DNA of 64,000 bases from Roseibacterium elongatum DSM 19469 (GTDB lineage: Bacteria > Pseudomonadota > Alphaproteobacteria > Rhodobacterales > Rhodobacteraceae): positions 2,585,001-2,649,000 of the forward strand of contig NZ_CP004372.1 of the NCBI RefSeq assembly GCF_000590925.1. The letters run 5' to 3'. How positions within the stretch are numbered: the stretch's first letter is position 1; the number at the start of each line of letters is the position of its first letter. The notes under the pieces were generated by a model. It was not told the DNA's origin, did not search any database, and worked only from the letters and a program-made list of their open reading frames with translations. Position numbers and translations under genes: made by a program. Shown piece after piece: positions 18,733-28,213 of the stretch.

Positions 18733-19203
18733 TCAGGCGGTGAAATCCGCTGCAACCGCTTCCGACAGCCGCAGCAAATCGTCCGGCGCGATGGCGAAGA
18801 TGTGGCGCGGCGTTCCGGCGGCGGCATAGACGCGGTCGAACGCCAACAGGCGCGGGTCGAACCACGCGCGGATGGGCGACAGGTGCCCAACCGGCGCCAC
18901 GCCCCCGATCACGAACCCGGTCTGGGCCCGGATCAGCGCGGCATCGGCCTTGCCCAGGGGCTCGCCGGCCAGCGCCGTGGCCTTGGCATCGTCGACGCGG
19001 TTGCCGCCCGCGGTGACGAACAGAACTGCGGTGCCGTGATCCTCGGCGCGGAAGATGATGGATTTCGCGATCTGGTCGATCTCGCATCCGGCCGCGCGCG
19101 CGGCCTCGGCGGCGGTGCGGGTCCCTTCGGCCATTTCGACGATCTCGGCCCCGATCCCCGCGGCCTCCAGTGCCTGTTTCACACGTTTCAAGCTTTTGGA
19201 CAT
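18733..19203 (-). CDS. YbaK/EbsC-type aminoacyl-tRNA deacylase
   Basis: 156-residue cytoplasmic protein of the YbaK/ProX family, which removes wrongly attached amino acids from tRNA (for example Cys from tRNA-Pro). Family features: AKSIIFRAEDHGTAVLFVTAGGNRVD (about 40-65) containing the substrate-contact Lys, and FVIGGVAPVGHL with the conserved GGVxPxGH loop. The frame continues upstream, but MSKSLKRVKQAL at 19203 is the natural start. Convergent with lpxB (14-base gap) and divergent from the DUF4440-like gene. Exact tRNA preference cannot be inferred. Confidence 0.9.
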   Translation of the reverse strand: MSKSLKRVKQALEAAGIGAEIVEMAEGTRTAAEAARAAGCEIDQIAKSIIFRAEDHGTAVLFVTAGGNRVDDAKATALAGEPLGKADAALIRAQTGFVIGGVAPVGHLSPIRAWFDPRLLAFDRVYAAAGTPRHIFAIAPDDLLRLSEAVAADFTA

Positions 19204-19279
19204 CGCTACACCCCTTGTCGTCGCGCGCCGACCCTTGCAAGGTCGTCCCCGGGCTGCAAGCCACAAGAAAGGGGGGCGC

Positions 19280-19658
19280 TTGGACGACGCCACGAAAACC
19301 GCGTTGCGGCGGGCCGAATGCGCCGTGTGGGAGGCCCTGCGCCGCGGCGATGTCGAGACGGACAAGGCCTTGTCGTCGGACGATTTCCTGGGCGTTTACC
19401 CGGATGGGTTCGCCGGGCGCTCAGCCCATGTCGATCAGCTGTCCTTTGGTCCCTCGATCGTGGCATACGAGATCACCGAGGATCACGTGCGCCCCCGTTG
19501 GGGTCGGGCACTATCTCTATGCCTATCGCGTGCGCTATGCGCGGCCCGGCCACACGCCCGACACCATGCTGGTCAGCTCGATCTGGCGGCTCGAACAGGG
19601 GCGCCTTGTGAACATCTTCAGCCAAGACACGCCCCTGACGGGCAAGCAAGTGCCATGA
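19280..19658 (+). CDS. SnoaL/DUF4440-like small protein (frameshifted as read)
   Basis: Reconstructed as about 125 residues. The first part, TTG start at 19280 after AAAGGGGG, reads ALRRAECAVWEALRRGD and FLGVYPDGFAGRSAHVDQL; after the C run at 19492-19496, where one extra base is present, the continuation GHYLYAYRVRYARPG and SSIWRLEQGRLVNIFSQDTP lies in another frame. This pattern (helix, AWxALxxGD, D-F region, then YxVxY and W strands) is that of NTF2-like DUF4440/SnoaL proteins, which bind small ligands. The stop overlaps the glnE start by four bases (ATGA). Function unknown. Confidence 0.65.
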
Positions 19659-22501
19659 GTTTCGCAAATCGCATCACGCGCCATCCGATCGCCCACGCCC
19701 CCGACCGCGGGGCCGAGGCCCTTGCCCATCTGCACGATCTGGCGCCCGAGTTGCGTCCGCTGATCCAAGGGACAGCCGGCTGCTCCCCCTATCTGGCGGG
19801 TCTTATGGCCAAGGACGGCCATTGGCTGTCGCATGCCCTGACCGAGCCGCCCGAGGACACCATCGCCACCCTGATCAAGGAGGCGGGCGAGTTGTCGCTC
19901 AAAGACCTCGCGCCCGGTTTGCGGCAGTTGAAGCGGCGCGCGGCGCTGATCGTGGCGCTGGCCGATCTGGGCGGCGTCTGGGCGTTGCACACGGTCACGC
20001 AGGCCTGGACGGATTTCGCCGATGCCTGTGTGCAGGCCGCACTGCACCGCCATGTCGCGGCCGAGGCCAAGCGCGGCAAGATCCCCGGCGTGACCGAGGA
20101 CCAGGCCCTTGCGGATGCGGGCGGCATGGTGGCGCTGGCGATGGGCAAGATGGGCGCGGGCGAGTTGAATTATTCCTCGGATATCGACCTGATCTGCCTG
20201 TTCGATGAAACCCGCTTCGACGACGCCGACGAGATGGAGGCGCGCGCGGGCTTCATCCGGGCCACGCGCAAGATGGCCGCCGCCCTGTCGGACAACACGG
20301 CCGAGGGTTACGTGTTTCGCACCGACCTGCGCCTGCGGCCCGACGCATCCGTCACGCCCGTCTGCATCTCGATGGCCGCCGCCGAACGCTATTACGAGGC
20401 CGAGGGGCGCAGCTGGGAACGCTCGGCCTATATCAAGGCCCGCGCGGCGGCGGGCGACATCGCGGCGGGCGAGCGGTTTCTCGACACGCTGACGCCCTTT
20501 GTCTGGCGGCGGCATCTCGACTTCGCGATGGTGCAAGACACGATGGACATGCGCCGCCGCATCCGCGAGCACAAGGGCCTGCATCGCGGCAGCGGGGCGA
20601 TCGTTCTGGAAGGCCACAACATGAAACTGGGCGCGGGCGGCATCCGCGAGATCGAGTTTTTCGCCCAGACACGGCAATTGGTGGCCGGGGGGCGCGACGA
20701 CAGCCTGCGCCAGCGCCGTACGGTCAAGGCGCTTCAGGCGCTGGCCCGCGCGGGCTGGATCGAGGGCGCAGCCGCGGGCGATCTGGCCAAGTTGTACGTC
20801 CAGCACCGTGAAATCGAACACCGGTTGCAGATGATCGATGATGCCCAGACCCACAGCCTGCCGAAATCGGCCGAAGGGTTCGACCGGCTGGCGCGGTTTT
20901 GCGGCGAGGCCGACACCGAGGCGTTTCGCGATCAGCTCTCTGCCCGTCTGGAGCAGACCGAAGAGATCTGCGGCGCCTTCTTTGCACCGACCGGGCGCGA
21001 AAAGGCCGATGGTCCCTCGGAGATTTCCCAGGAGGCCGCCGAGATCGTCGCGCGCTGGCCTGGTTACGCCGCGTTGCGCTCCGTGCGGGGGCAGGAGATT
21101 TTCGAACGCCTCAAGCCCGGCTTCCTGGCCCGCTTCGGCAAGGCCGCCAAACCGCTCGAGGCGCTGCAGAATTTCGACGGGTTCCTGCGCGGGCTGCCCG
21201 CCGGGGTGCAACTTTTCTCGCTGTTCGAGGCCAACCCGCCCCTGGTCGATCTGATCGTCGATATCTGCGCCACTGCGCCGGGCCTGTCGCAGTATCTGTC
21301 GCGGCATTCGGCGGTTCTGGACGCGGTGCTGGACGGGCGCTTTTTTGCCCCATGGCCGGGGCGGGCGGAACTCGTGGCCGATCTCGGCGCGGCGCTCGAG
21401 GGGCTCGATTACGAAGACCGGCTGGACGAGACGCGCCGCTGGCAGAAGGAATGGCATTTTCGCACCGGCGTTCATCAGTTGCGCGGCATGATCGATGCCG
21501 AGACCGCCGGCGCGCATTACACCGATCTGGCCGATGCGGTCCTGATCGCGCTGTGGCCGGCGGTCTGCGACGAGATCGCCCGCCGCCATGGTCCCGCGCC
21601 TGGACGCGGCGGGGCGGTGGTGGCCATGGGCAGTCTGGGCTCGGGTCGGATGACGGCGGCCTCGGATCTCGACCTGATCGTGATCTACGACGCCGGCGGC
21701 GTCGAGATGACCGAGGGGCGGCGCCCGCTGGATGCGCGCGGCTGGTTCGCCAAGGCGACCAAGGCGCTTGTCACCGCGCTCTCGGCGCCGACCGCGGCGG
21801 GCAAGCTCTATGATGTGGACATGCGCCTGCGGCCGTCTGGCCGGCAGGGGCCCGTGGCCACCGCCTTGTCCGCCTTCGACCGCTACCAGCGCGAGGAGGC
21901 GTGGACATGGGAGCACATGGCCCTGACCCGCGCGCGGGCGGTGGCGGGGGAGGCGTCGTTGCAAGCGGATATCGAAACGATCCGGGCCGCCGTGATCCAG
22001 GACAAGGCCGATGCCGCCCGTGTCCTCCCCGATGCGGCCGAGATGCGCGCCCGGCTTGCGGCGGCCGGGCGCAAGGGCGGCACCTGGCAGGTCAAGGACG
22101 GCCCCGGCGGGATGCAGGATATCGAGCTGGTGTCCCAGGCCGCAGCCCTGATCGCCGGTGTGCCGCTGCGCCCGGTGTCCGACCAGATCCGGGCCGGGGC
22201 CGAGATCGGATGGCTGTCGCAAGGCGCGGCCGACACATTGTGCGCGGGGCATCTGCTGTTTGCCACGGTAAACCAGTCCATGCGCCTGGTGACCGATGAC
22301 GCCTTCGACCCCGATCAGGTGGGGGCGGGCGCGCGCGCCTTTGTGTCGGAACAGGCCGGCATGCCGGACGCGGCGGCGCTGGCCGGCCAGCTCGACAGCT
22401 TGCGCGCCAGCGCGGTCAGCGTGATTGACGCAGCGCTGGAATGCCATGACAGTGACCGCATCACCGCAAAGGCCGCACCCCATGCCGACCCGACCGATTG
22501 A
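19655..22501 (+). CDS. glnE: Glutamine synthetase adenylyltransferase/deadenylase
   Basis: 948-residue bifunctional enzyme that adenylylates (inactivates) or deadenylylates glutamine synthetase in response to nitrogen via PII. Two nucleotidyltransferase domains are visible: the N-terminal deadenylase with MGKMGAGELNYSSDIDLICL near 166-185, and the C-terminal adenylase with GSLGSGRMTAASDLDLIVIY near 658-677; each has the GS/GAG...DxD metal site. Linker helices lie between. Length is right for the family. The start ATG overlaps the stop of the DUF4440-like gene, and a short gene overlaps its 3' end. Confidence 0.96.
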   Translation: MSFANRITRHPIAHAPDRGAEALAHLHDLAPELRPLIQGTAGCSPYLAGLMAKDGHWLSHALTEPPEDTIATLIKEAGELSLKDLAPGLRQLKRRAALIVALADLGGVWALHTVTQAWTDFADACVQAALHRHVAAEAKRGKIPGVTEDQALADAGGMVALAMGKMGAGELNYSSDIDLICLFDETRFDDADEMEARAGFIRATRKMAAALSDNTAEGYVFRTDLRLRPDASVTPVCISMAAAERYYEAEGRSWERSAYIKARAAAGDIAAGERFLDTLTPFVWRRHLDFAMVQDTMDMRRRIREHKGLHRGSGAIVLEGHNMKLGAGGIREIEFFAQTRQLVAGGRDDSLRQRRTVKALQALARAGWIEGAAAGDLAKLYVQHREIEHRLQMIDDAQTHSLPKSAEGFDRLARFCGEADTEAFRDQLSARLEQTEEICGAFFAPTGREKADGPSEISQEAAEIVARWPGYAALRSVRGQEIFERLKPGFLARFGKAAKPLEALQNFDGFLRGLPAGVQLFSLFEANPPLVDLIVDICATAPGLSQYLSRHSAVLDAVLDGRFFAPWPGRAELVADLGAALEGLDYEDRLDETRRWQKEWHFRTGVHQLRGMIDAETAGAHYTDLADAVLIALWPAVCDEIARRHGPAPGRGGAVVAMGSLGSGRMTAASDLDLIVIYDAGGVEMTEGRRPLDARGWFAKATKALVTALSAPTAAGKLYDVDMRLRPSGRQGPVATALSAFDRYQREEAWTWEHMALTRARAVAGEASLQADIETIRAAVIQDKADAARVLPDAAEMRARLAAAGRKGGTWQVKDGPGGMQDIELVSQAAALIAGVPLRPVSDQIRAGAEIGWLSQGAADTLCAGHLLFATVNQSMRLVTDDAFDPDQVGAGARAFVSEQAGMPDAAALAGQLDSLRASAVSVIDAALECHDSDRITAKAAPHADPTD

Positions 22502-22760
22502 CCCCTACGACCCGAAGGGTCTCGTCTTCGAAGCGTTCCGCATCGAGGGGATCACCGATGACGAATGCCGCTCGATCCTTGTGGACTGGGCGCTGTCGGT
22601 GACGGCGGCGGACATGCGTGACCCCATCGCGGCCCTGATCGCCCGGCACGCCGAAGCCCCGGCCGATCACCCGATGCACAAGGTTCTGGCCGAAGGGCTG
22701 GAGCACCCGCCGATGCCGCGCCGACGCGGTGGCCGCCGCGCCCGGCTGGCCGACTCGTGA
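22482..22760 (+). CDS. Hypothetical protein, about 92 residues
   Basis: Short soluble acidic-to-basic protein overlapping the end of glnE by 20 bases in another frame. It starts MPTRPIDPYDPKGLVFEAFR and contains EGITDDECRSILVDWALSV and a C-terminal basic stretch RRRGGRRARL. An ATG at 22446 would add 12 residues. Codon pattern (G/C at third positions) supports coding. I do not recognise a characterised family; position suggests co-expression with glnE. Confidence 0.6.
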   Translation: MPTRPIDPYDPKGLVFEAFRIEGITDDECRSILVDWALSVTAADMRDPIAALIARHAEAPADHPMHKVLAEGLEHPPMPRRRGGRRARLADS

Positions 22761-22787
22761 TCCCCGACCATCCTAAGGAGTGCCCAG

Positions 22788-23222
22788 ATGGCCCGACTGT
22801 TTTCCGCCCTTGCCCTTGTCCTGTCGCTGGTGGCGACATCACCGGCCCTGGCCCAGACCCCCGGCTCGGGCATGTTCGCCAGTTACGAGCAGATGCGGGC
22901 GACCCTCGATCAGCTGATGAGCACGCGCCAGATCACGCAATTGCTGACCATGTTCGGCGGGGCCGATGAAATCAGCCAGGCCGACATGGCCCAGATCGAG
23001 GGGCAGGTCCGCGCGCTGTTCCCGCGCGATTTCACCGGCAATGCCGTCATGCTGCGCCAGCCGATGGGCGGCGGGTTCCAGCAGGAACTGATCGCCTATT
23101 GGGAGGGGGGGACGAATTACATCTATGCCCGGCTTCTGTTTCATACGCGGCCCGAGGGGGGCGTGGTGGCGCTGAACATGACCTTCAACAGCGATCCCGA
23201 CGTTCTGATCCCGTTGTTCTGA
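22788..23222 (+). CDS. Secreted hypothetical protein, 144 residues
   Basis: Begins with a clear Sec signal peptide (MARLFSALALVLSLVATSPA, cut after LAQ near residue 23) and a CCTAAGGAG ribosome site. The mature part is mixed helix and strand: an N-terminal helical region MRATLDQLMSTRQITQLLTMF and a C-terminal strand region ELIAYWEGGTNYIYARLLF. No metal-binding or catalytic motif seen. Likely periplasmic, function unknown. Sits 27 bases after the preceding small gene on the same strand. Confidence 0.75.
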   Translation: MARLFSALALVLSLVATSPALAQTPGSGMFASYEQMRATLDQLMSTRQITQLLTMFGGADEISQADMAQIEGQVRALFPRDFTGNAVMLRQPMGGGFQQELIAYWEGGTNYIYARLLFHTRPEGGVVALNMTFNSDPDVLIPLF

Positions 23223-23234
23223 GGGGGCGGCGCG

Positions 23235-24239
23235 TCAGCTTTCGGTCTCTGTCTTGCGGTGCGCCTGCGACCCACGTTCGCGATAGGGCGTGGTGTCGTA
23301 ATGCGCCCGGTAGCATTTCGAGAAATGCGACGGGCTGGCAAAGCCGCAGGCCATGGCGACATTGATGACACTCATGTCGGTCTGCATCAGCAGGTTGCGC
23401 GCCTTGGCCAGCCGCAACTCCATGTAGTAGCGCTTGGGCGAGCGGTTGAGGTAGCGGCGGAACAGCCGCTCGAGTTGCCGGGTCGACATGCCGACCTGCG
23501 TGGCCAGTTGCGCGGGGCTGATCGGGTCTTCGATGTTCTGTTCCATCATCCGGATGACCTGCCCCAGCTTGGGGTGGCGCACGCCGATGCGGGTCGGGAT
23601 CGACAGGCGCTGCGTGTCCTGATCGGTGCGGATCGAGGTATAGATCAACTGATCGGCCACCAGATTGGCCAGATCCTCGCCATGATCCTGCGCGATGATC
23701 TTGAGCATCAGGTCGATCGAGGCCGTGCCGCCGGCGGTGGTGATGCGCTTGCCGTCGATGACGAAGACCGACTTGGTCAGCATCACCTCTTCGAATTCCT
23801 CGGCGAAACTGTCCTGGTTTTCCCAGTGGATCGTGGCGCGCTTGCCATCCAGCAGCCCCGCCTTGGCCAGCGTGTAGCCCGCGGTGCATAAGCCGCCGAT
23901 CACCGGGCCCTTGCGCGCCTCGCGGCGCAGCCAGCCGATGACGCGCTTTGTGGTAGCGCCCTGCACGTCGATGCCGCCGCACACGAGGATAGTATCGTCG
24001 CGGTTGATCTCTTCGAGATCGCAGTCGAGCTTGAAGCTGATGCCGGCGCTGCATTCGGCGAATTCGCCGCCTTCACCGGCCAGAACCCAGCTGTAAAGCG
24101 GGCGGCCCGACATGCGGTTGGCGATGCGCAAGGCTTCGACGGCGCTGGAAAAACACAGCATTGTGAAGCGGTCGAGCAGCACGAACACGAAGCGGCGCGG
24201 CGATGACGCCTGCTGGATCGGATCGACTGGCTCGCCCAT
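23235..24239 (-). CDS. GlxA-type AraC-family transcriptional regulator
   Basis: 334-residue regulator with an N-terminal DJ-1/PfpI-like sensor (FVFVLLDRFTMLCFSSAVEAL at 17-37, GGLCTAGYTLAKAGLLDG near 130-147, TIHWENQDSF) and a C-terminal AraC helix-turn-helix pair (STRQLERLFRRYLNRSPKRY and ACGFASPSHFSKCYRAHY). Proteins of this architecture regulate amine, betaine or nitrogen compound metabolism in several bacteria, for example GbdR-like factors. Divergent from the DAHP synthase gene across about 175 bases. The target is unknown. Confidence 0.9.
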   Translation of the reverse strand: MGEPVDPIQQASSPRRFVFVLLDRFTMLCFSSAVEALRIANRMSGRPLYSWVLAGEGGEFAECSAGISFKLDCDLEEINRDDTILVCGGIDVQGATTKRVIGWLRREARKGPVIGGLCTAGYTLAKAGLLDGKRATIHWENQDSFAEEFEEVMLTKSVFVIDGKRITTAGGTASIDLMLKIIAQDHGEDLANLVADQLIYTSIRTDQDTQRLSIPTRIGVRHPKLGQVIRMMEQNIEDPISPAQLATQVGMSTRQLERLFRRYLNRSPKRYYMELRLAKARNLLMQTDMSVINVAMACGFASPSHFSKCYRAHYDTTPYRERGSQAHRKTETES

Positions 24240-24413
24240 GTCTGCCTCGCGCCTCCTGTTGTCGGGTCCGTGTGCCCACGCGGTTTCAGCTCGGTTTTTT
24301 AGCGAAGCACCAATTTTGACCGGGCGCAATCCCCGGTCGGTCGCAAATGCGGGATTGGCCCGCGTCCTCACCTCCAGTATAGACACGGTTCGTGAGACAA
24401 GCGGAGAGCGGCC

Positions 24414-25784
24414 ATGACCACGCAGCCCTGGAGCAAATCGAACTGGCGCGAGAAACCTCGGGTGCAGATGCCCGACTATGCCGACGCCGCGGCCCTGGCC
24501 GAGGTCGAGGCCCAGCTTGGCAAGTATCCGCCCCTCGTTTTCGCCGGCGAGGCGCGGCGCCTGCGTGACGAGTTGGCCGCGGCCAGCCGGGGCGAGGCGT
24601 TCCTGCTGCAGGGCGGGGACTGCGCCGAAAGCTTTGCCGAGTTTTCCGCCGACACCATTCGCGACACGTTCAAGGTGATGCTGCAGATGGCGATGGTGCT
24701 GACCTATGGCGCCAAGGTGCCGGTGGTGAAGGTCGGCCGCATGGCCGGTCAGTTCGCCAAGCCGCGCAGCGCGCCGACCGAGGTGGTCGATGGTGTCGAG
24801 ATGCCCTCCTACAAGGGCGACATCATCAACGACATCGCGCCCACGCTCGAGGCGCGCAGCCCGAACCCGATGCGCATGTTGCAGGCCTATACGCAGGCCG
24901 CGGCCTCGCTCAACCTGTTGCGCGCCTTCTCGACGGGGGGATTTGCGGACATCCATCGCGTGCATAGCTGGACGCTGGGGTTCACCGACGGCGACGATGC
25001 CGAGCGCTACCGCGATCTGGCCAACCGGATTCAGGACAGCCTCGATTTCATGACGGCGGCGGGCCTGACGGGGGACACCAATCACGAACTCAGCACGGTC
25101 GATTTCTACACCAGCCACGAGGCGCTGCTGCTGGAATACGAAGAGGCGCTGTGCCGCCTCGACAGCACGTCGGGCAAATGGCTGGCCGGATCGGGGCACA
25201 TGATCTGGATCGGCGACCGCACCCGCCAGCCCGATGGCGCCCATGTCGAATTCTGCCGCGGCGTGCAGAACCCCATCGGCCTGAAATGCGGGCCGAGCAC
25301 GACCGCAGAGGACCTGAAGGTGCTGATGGCCAAGCTGAACCCCGCAAACCAGGCCGGACGCCTGACGCTTATCGCGCGCTTCGGCGCGGGAAAGGTCGGC
25401 GATCACCTGCCGCGTCTGATCAAGACCGTGCAGGAGGAAGGCGCCAACGTGCTGTGGTGCTGCGATCCGATGCATGGCAACGTCATCAAGTCCTCGACCG
25501 GGTACAAGACGCGGCCCTTCGACTCGATCCTGCGCGAGGTGCAGGAGTTTTTCGGCATCCACCGCGCCGAGGGCACGGTGCCGGGCGGTGTGCATTTCGA
25601 GATGACAGGCAAGGATGTCACCGAATGCACCGGCGGCATGCGCGCGCTCAGCGACGAGGACCTGTCCTCGCGTTATCACACGGCCTGCGATCCGCGCCTG
25701 AACGCCAGCCAGTCGCTGGAACTGGCCTTCCTCGTGGCCGAGGAGTTGCAGCAAAGCCGCGATGCGTTGCGCGCCGCCGGCTGA
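24414..25784 (+). CDS. Class II 3-deoxy-7-phosphoheptulonate (DAHP) synthase
   Basis: 456-residue plant-type (class II) DAHP synthase, first step of the shikimate pathway, condensing phosphoenolpyruvate and erythrose 4-phosphate. Signatures: [10 protein letters not shown] at the N-terminus, [14 protein letters not shown] near 63-76 with the metal-binding Cys, [14 protein letters not shown] (about 105-118), and CDPMHGNV near 350 plus [15 protein letters not shown] near 385. Length matches the family. A bidirectional terminator follows. Complete single gene, no neighbouring shikimate genes in view. Confidence 0.96.
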   Translation: MTTQPWSKSNWREKPRVQMPDYADAAALAEVEAQLGKYPPLVFAGEARRLRDELAAASRGEAFLLQGGDCAESFAEFSADTIRDTFKVMLQMAMVLTYGAKVPVVKVGRMAGQFAKPRSAPTEVVDGVEMPSYKGDIINDIAPTLEARSPNPMRMLQAYTQAAASLNLLRAFSTGGFADIHRVHSWTLGFTDGDDAERYRDLANRIQDSLDFMTAAGLTGDTNHELSTVDFYTSHEALLLEYEEALCRLDSTSGKWLAGSGHMIWIGDRTRQPDGAHVEFCRGVQNPIGLKCGPSTTAEDLKVLMAKLNPANQAGRLTLIARFGAGKVGDHLPRLIKTVQEEGANVLWCCDPMHGNVIKSSTGYKTRPFDSILREVQEFFGIHRAEGTVPGGVHFEMTGKDVTECTGGMRALSDEDLSSRYHTACDPRLNASQSLELAFLVAEELQQSRDALRAAG

Positions 25785-25808
25785 GCCTGTCACATCCGCG
25801 AATAACGG

Positions 25809-25843
25809 GAAAACCGCGTCGCCGCAGGGCACGCGGTTTTTTC
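25809..25843. terminator. Rho-independent terminator between convergent genes
   Basis: Arms GAAAACCGCGT (25809-25819) and ACGCGGTTTTTT (25831-25842) form a stem of about 10 pairs with an 11-base loop and a T run on the plus strand; the A run on the left gives T residues on the minus strand. It lies between the DAHP synthase stop and the end of the PAS gene, so it can serve both. Confidence 0.85.
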
Positions 25844-25848
25844 ACGAC

Positions 25849-26479
25849 TTACCGTTTGCCGCCCTGGATGACACGCAGGCGCGGCCCCGCCTGTGCGCGC
25901 GCGGTTTCGGGGGTCACGGGCTGGCCGGCAGACAGCGCAACCCGCGTCATCTGTGCGATCCGCCAGCGGCAGGGCGGCGGCCCCGAGACACGGCAGGCGC
26001 CTTCGCCCAGTACGCACAGGGCCTGACACAACTCGCCACGCGCATCGCTCAGGGGAAGAATGGCCATCTGGGTCGTGACCGGCGCGGCGCTGCGCTCTGC
26101 CGCCGCCGAGACCGTCGCCAACACAGGCGGGGGGTGCAAAGGCCGCTTCGACCTCGGCTGTCAGGCGTGGCCGGTCCCGCCGGTCGAACAGGCAGCGCAG
26201 CGGCATGCCATGCAGCTCCATCCCCATCAGCCGGGTGATGCGCCCACCCACGAGGCGCAGGCGCAGCGTGCCGGGGCGTGGCCGCGCGATCAGGGCGGCA
26301 TGGCCCAGGATATCGGCCATCTCCGCCGGGTCGAGATCATGGCGCGCCGGGACGATCCTGCCAGCCCGCCGCGTGTCCCAGTACCGCAGCGCATCGCGCA
26401 AGATCGCATCGCCATAGCGCGGCGGGATCATCGCGTGTGTCCGGGCACGCTCGGATGGTGGTGGTTTTGGGGTTTCCAT
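25849..26479 (-). CDS. PAS-domain protein (PAS_5-like; frameshifted as read)
   Basis: Reconstructed as about 209 residues. The first frame gives an N-terminal PAS-like part: DAILRDALRYWDTRRAGR, LDPAEMADILGHAALI, LRLVGGRITRLMGMELHGMP and CLFDRRDRPRL. One extra base in the G run at 26129-26134 (plus strand) breaks the frame; the rest, with PVTTQMAILPLSDARGELCQ and a basic C-terminus RLRVIQGGKR, continues in the second frame. Such proteins are common in Rhodobacterales and have a PAS fold without an attached kinase. The start has a strong GGAAGGAGG ribosome site. A CtrA-type box lies 160 bases upstream. Confidence 0.8.
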
Positions 26480-26638
26480 GGCCTTGCCTCCTTCCGGGAT
26501 CGGGGTGGCCGTCGCATCGCGCCTCCGAGACCCACAAGGGCCGATCGGGGTCCGGTCGGGGGCCTTGCTTGACCATGGGGGCGTTTTCCTTTCCCATTCC
26601 TTAATAGCTTGGATTAATTTTTAGGGGCAGGGGGAGAG

Positions 26639-26654
26639 TTAAGCATTGGTTAAC
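26639..26654. promoter_or_regulatory. Candidate CtrA-binding site TTAA-N7-TTAAC
   Basis: TTAA at 26639-26642 and TTAAC at 26650-26654 are separated by exactly seven bases, the full CtrA consensus of alphaproteobacteria. Two more TTAA words occur within 55 bases upstream in an otherwise GC-rich region. It lies between the divergent PAS gene and yicC, overlapping the proposed TTG start of yicC, so the PAS gene is the likelier target. Consensus match is seen; binding is inferred. Confidence 0.55.
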
Positions 26655-27554
26655 GATACCGAGGGGCACGGCGCCATCGCGTCGATGACGGGCTACGCGG
26701 CGCGCGAAGGCGGGGACGGGGCCATGGGCTGGTCGTGGGAGTTGCGCAGCGTGAATGCCCGTGGCCTCGACATCCGCCTGCGTCTGCCCGAGGGTTTGGG
26801 CGCGATCGAGGCGCCGCTGCGCAAGATGCTGTCCGCGCGTCTGTCGCGCGGATCGGTCGCCCTGGGCCTGCGCCTGGCGCGCAGCGGCCTGCCCGGCGCA
26901 GGTGGGCCGAGTGCCGAGGCGCTGGATCATGCCCTTCACGCGCTTGCGCAGATCCGCGTCGCGGCCGAGGCGCGCGGCATGCCGCTGGCCGACCCCAGCG
27001 CGGCCGATATCCTGTCGCTGCGCGGCGTGGGCGACAGCGCCGACGGGGCGGGCCTGCCATCTGCGGACCGGCTCCTGGCCGATGCCACGCCCCTGATCGA
27101 CGCCTTCGTCGAGATGCGCCGCACCGAAGGCGCGGCGCTCGCGGGCGTGCTGGCCGCCCAGATCGACCAGATCGCGGATCTGACCGAACAGGCCGCCAAG
27201 GCGGCCGCCGCCCGGACCGAAACCCAGGTCGATACGTTTCGCGCCAACCTGGCGAAATTGGTCGAGGCCAGCGACCTCGACGAGGCGCGTCTGGCGCAGG
27301 AACTGGCGCTTCTGGCCGTGAAATCCGACGTCACCGAGGAAATCGACCGTCTGCGGGCGCATATCGCGGCCGCGCGCGCGTTGCTGGCCGGTGGCGGCCC
27401 GGTCGGCCGCAAGCTCGATTTCCTGATGCAGGAGTTCAATCGCGAGGCCAACACGCTGTGTTCGAAATCCGGCGACGCCGCGCTGACGGCCATCGGGCTT
27501 GACCTGAAACTCGCCATCGACCAGACCCGCGAACAGGTTCAGAACGTGGAGTGA
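26646..27554 (+). CDS. yicC: YicC-family endoribonuclease
   Basis: 302-residue YicC/YloC protein, a family with RNA-cleaving activity shown for E. coli YicC. Landmarks: [12 protein letters not shown] at the N-terminus, the following [18 protein letters not shown], and the C-terminal [21 protein letters not shown] that is nearly invariant. The start is uncertain: TTG 26646 has a good GGGGGAG site and keeps the conserved residues before SMTG, but lies inside a CtrA-type box; ATG 26685 lacks a ribosome site. The stop overlaps the region just before gmk, the usual partner. Confidence 0.92.
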   Translation: MVNDTEGHGAIASMTGYAAREGGDGAMGWSWELRSVNARGLDIRLRLPEGLGAIEAPLRKMLSARLSRGSVALGLRLARSGLPGAGGPSAEALDHALHALAQIRVAAEARGMPLADPSAADILSLRGVGDSADGAGLPSADRLLADATPLIDAFVEMRRTEGAALAGVLAAQIDQIADLTEQAAKAAAARTETQVDTFRANLAKLVEASDLDEARLAQELALLAVKSDVTEEIDRLRAHIAAARALLAGGGPVGRKLDFLMQEFNREANTLCSKSGDAALTAIGLDLKLAIDQTREQVQNVE

Positions 27555-27556
27555 GC

Positions 27557-28213
27557 ATGGCCTCCGACATCGTTGCCCGGCGCGGGCTGTTGATCATCCT
27601 GTCCTCTCCATCCGGCGCCGGCAAATCCACGTTGGCCCGGCGGCTGATGGAGTGGGACCCGACGCTGAGCTTTTCGGTTTCGGCCACCACGCGCAGGCCG
27701 CGCCCCGGCGAGGTGGATGGCCAAGACTACCGGTTCTTGTCCGAGGCGGCCTTCAAGTCCATGGTCGCCGAAGGCGCGATGCTGGAACACGCCCATGTCT
27801 TTGGCAATTTCTACGGCTCGCCCATGGCGCCGGTCGCCACGGCCATTGAAAGCGGCTGCGACGTGCTGTTCGACATCGACTGGCAGGGCGCGCAACAGAT
27901 CCGCAATTCGGCCCTGGGGCGGCACACCTTGTCGATCTTCATCCTGCCGCCCTCGATCGCCGAGTTGAAACGGCGGCTGATTTCGCGCGGGCAGGATGGC
28001 GATGAGGTGATCGCCAAGCGCATGCAGAAAAGCTGGGATGAGATCAGCCATTGGGACGGGTATGATTACGTTCTGGTCAACGACGACCTGGACGCGACAT
28101 TCGATCGGTTGAAAACGATTGTCACCGCGGAACGGTTGCGGCGGGCGCAGCAGCCGGGCCTGGCCGGCCATGTCCGCCAGTTGCATGATGAATTCGAGGA
28201 GGGCGCCGCATGA
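27557..28213 (+). CDS. gmk: Guanylate kinase
   Basis: 218-residue cytoplasmic enzyme converting GMP to GDP. The P-loop [15 protein letters not shown] is near residues 16-30, the GMP-binding [19 protein letters not shown] near 42-60, and [12 protein letters not shown] near 100-111. ATG 27557 follows GGAG at five bases; a GTG at 27551 overlapping the yicC stop is the alternative. The stop overlaps the start of the carbonic-anhydrase-like gene (ATGA), forming a yicC-gmk-gamma-CA operon. Confidence 0.97.
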   Translation: MASDIVARRGLLIILSSPSGAGKSTLARRLMEWDPTLSFSVSATTRRPRPGEVDGQDYRFLSEAAFKSMVAEGAMLEHAHVFGNFYGSPMAPVATAIESGCDVLFDIDWQGAQQIRNSALGRHTLSIFILPPSIAELKRRLISRGQDGDEVIAKRMQKSWDEISHWDGYDYVLVNDDLDATFDRLKTIVTAERLRRAQQPGLAGHVRQLHDEFEEGAA

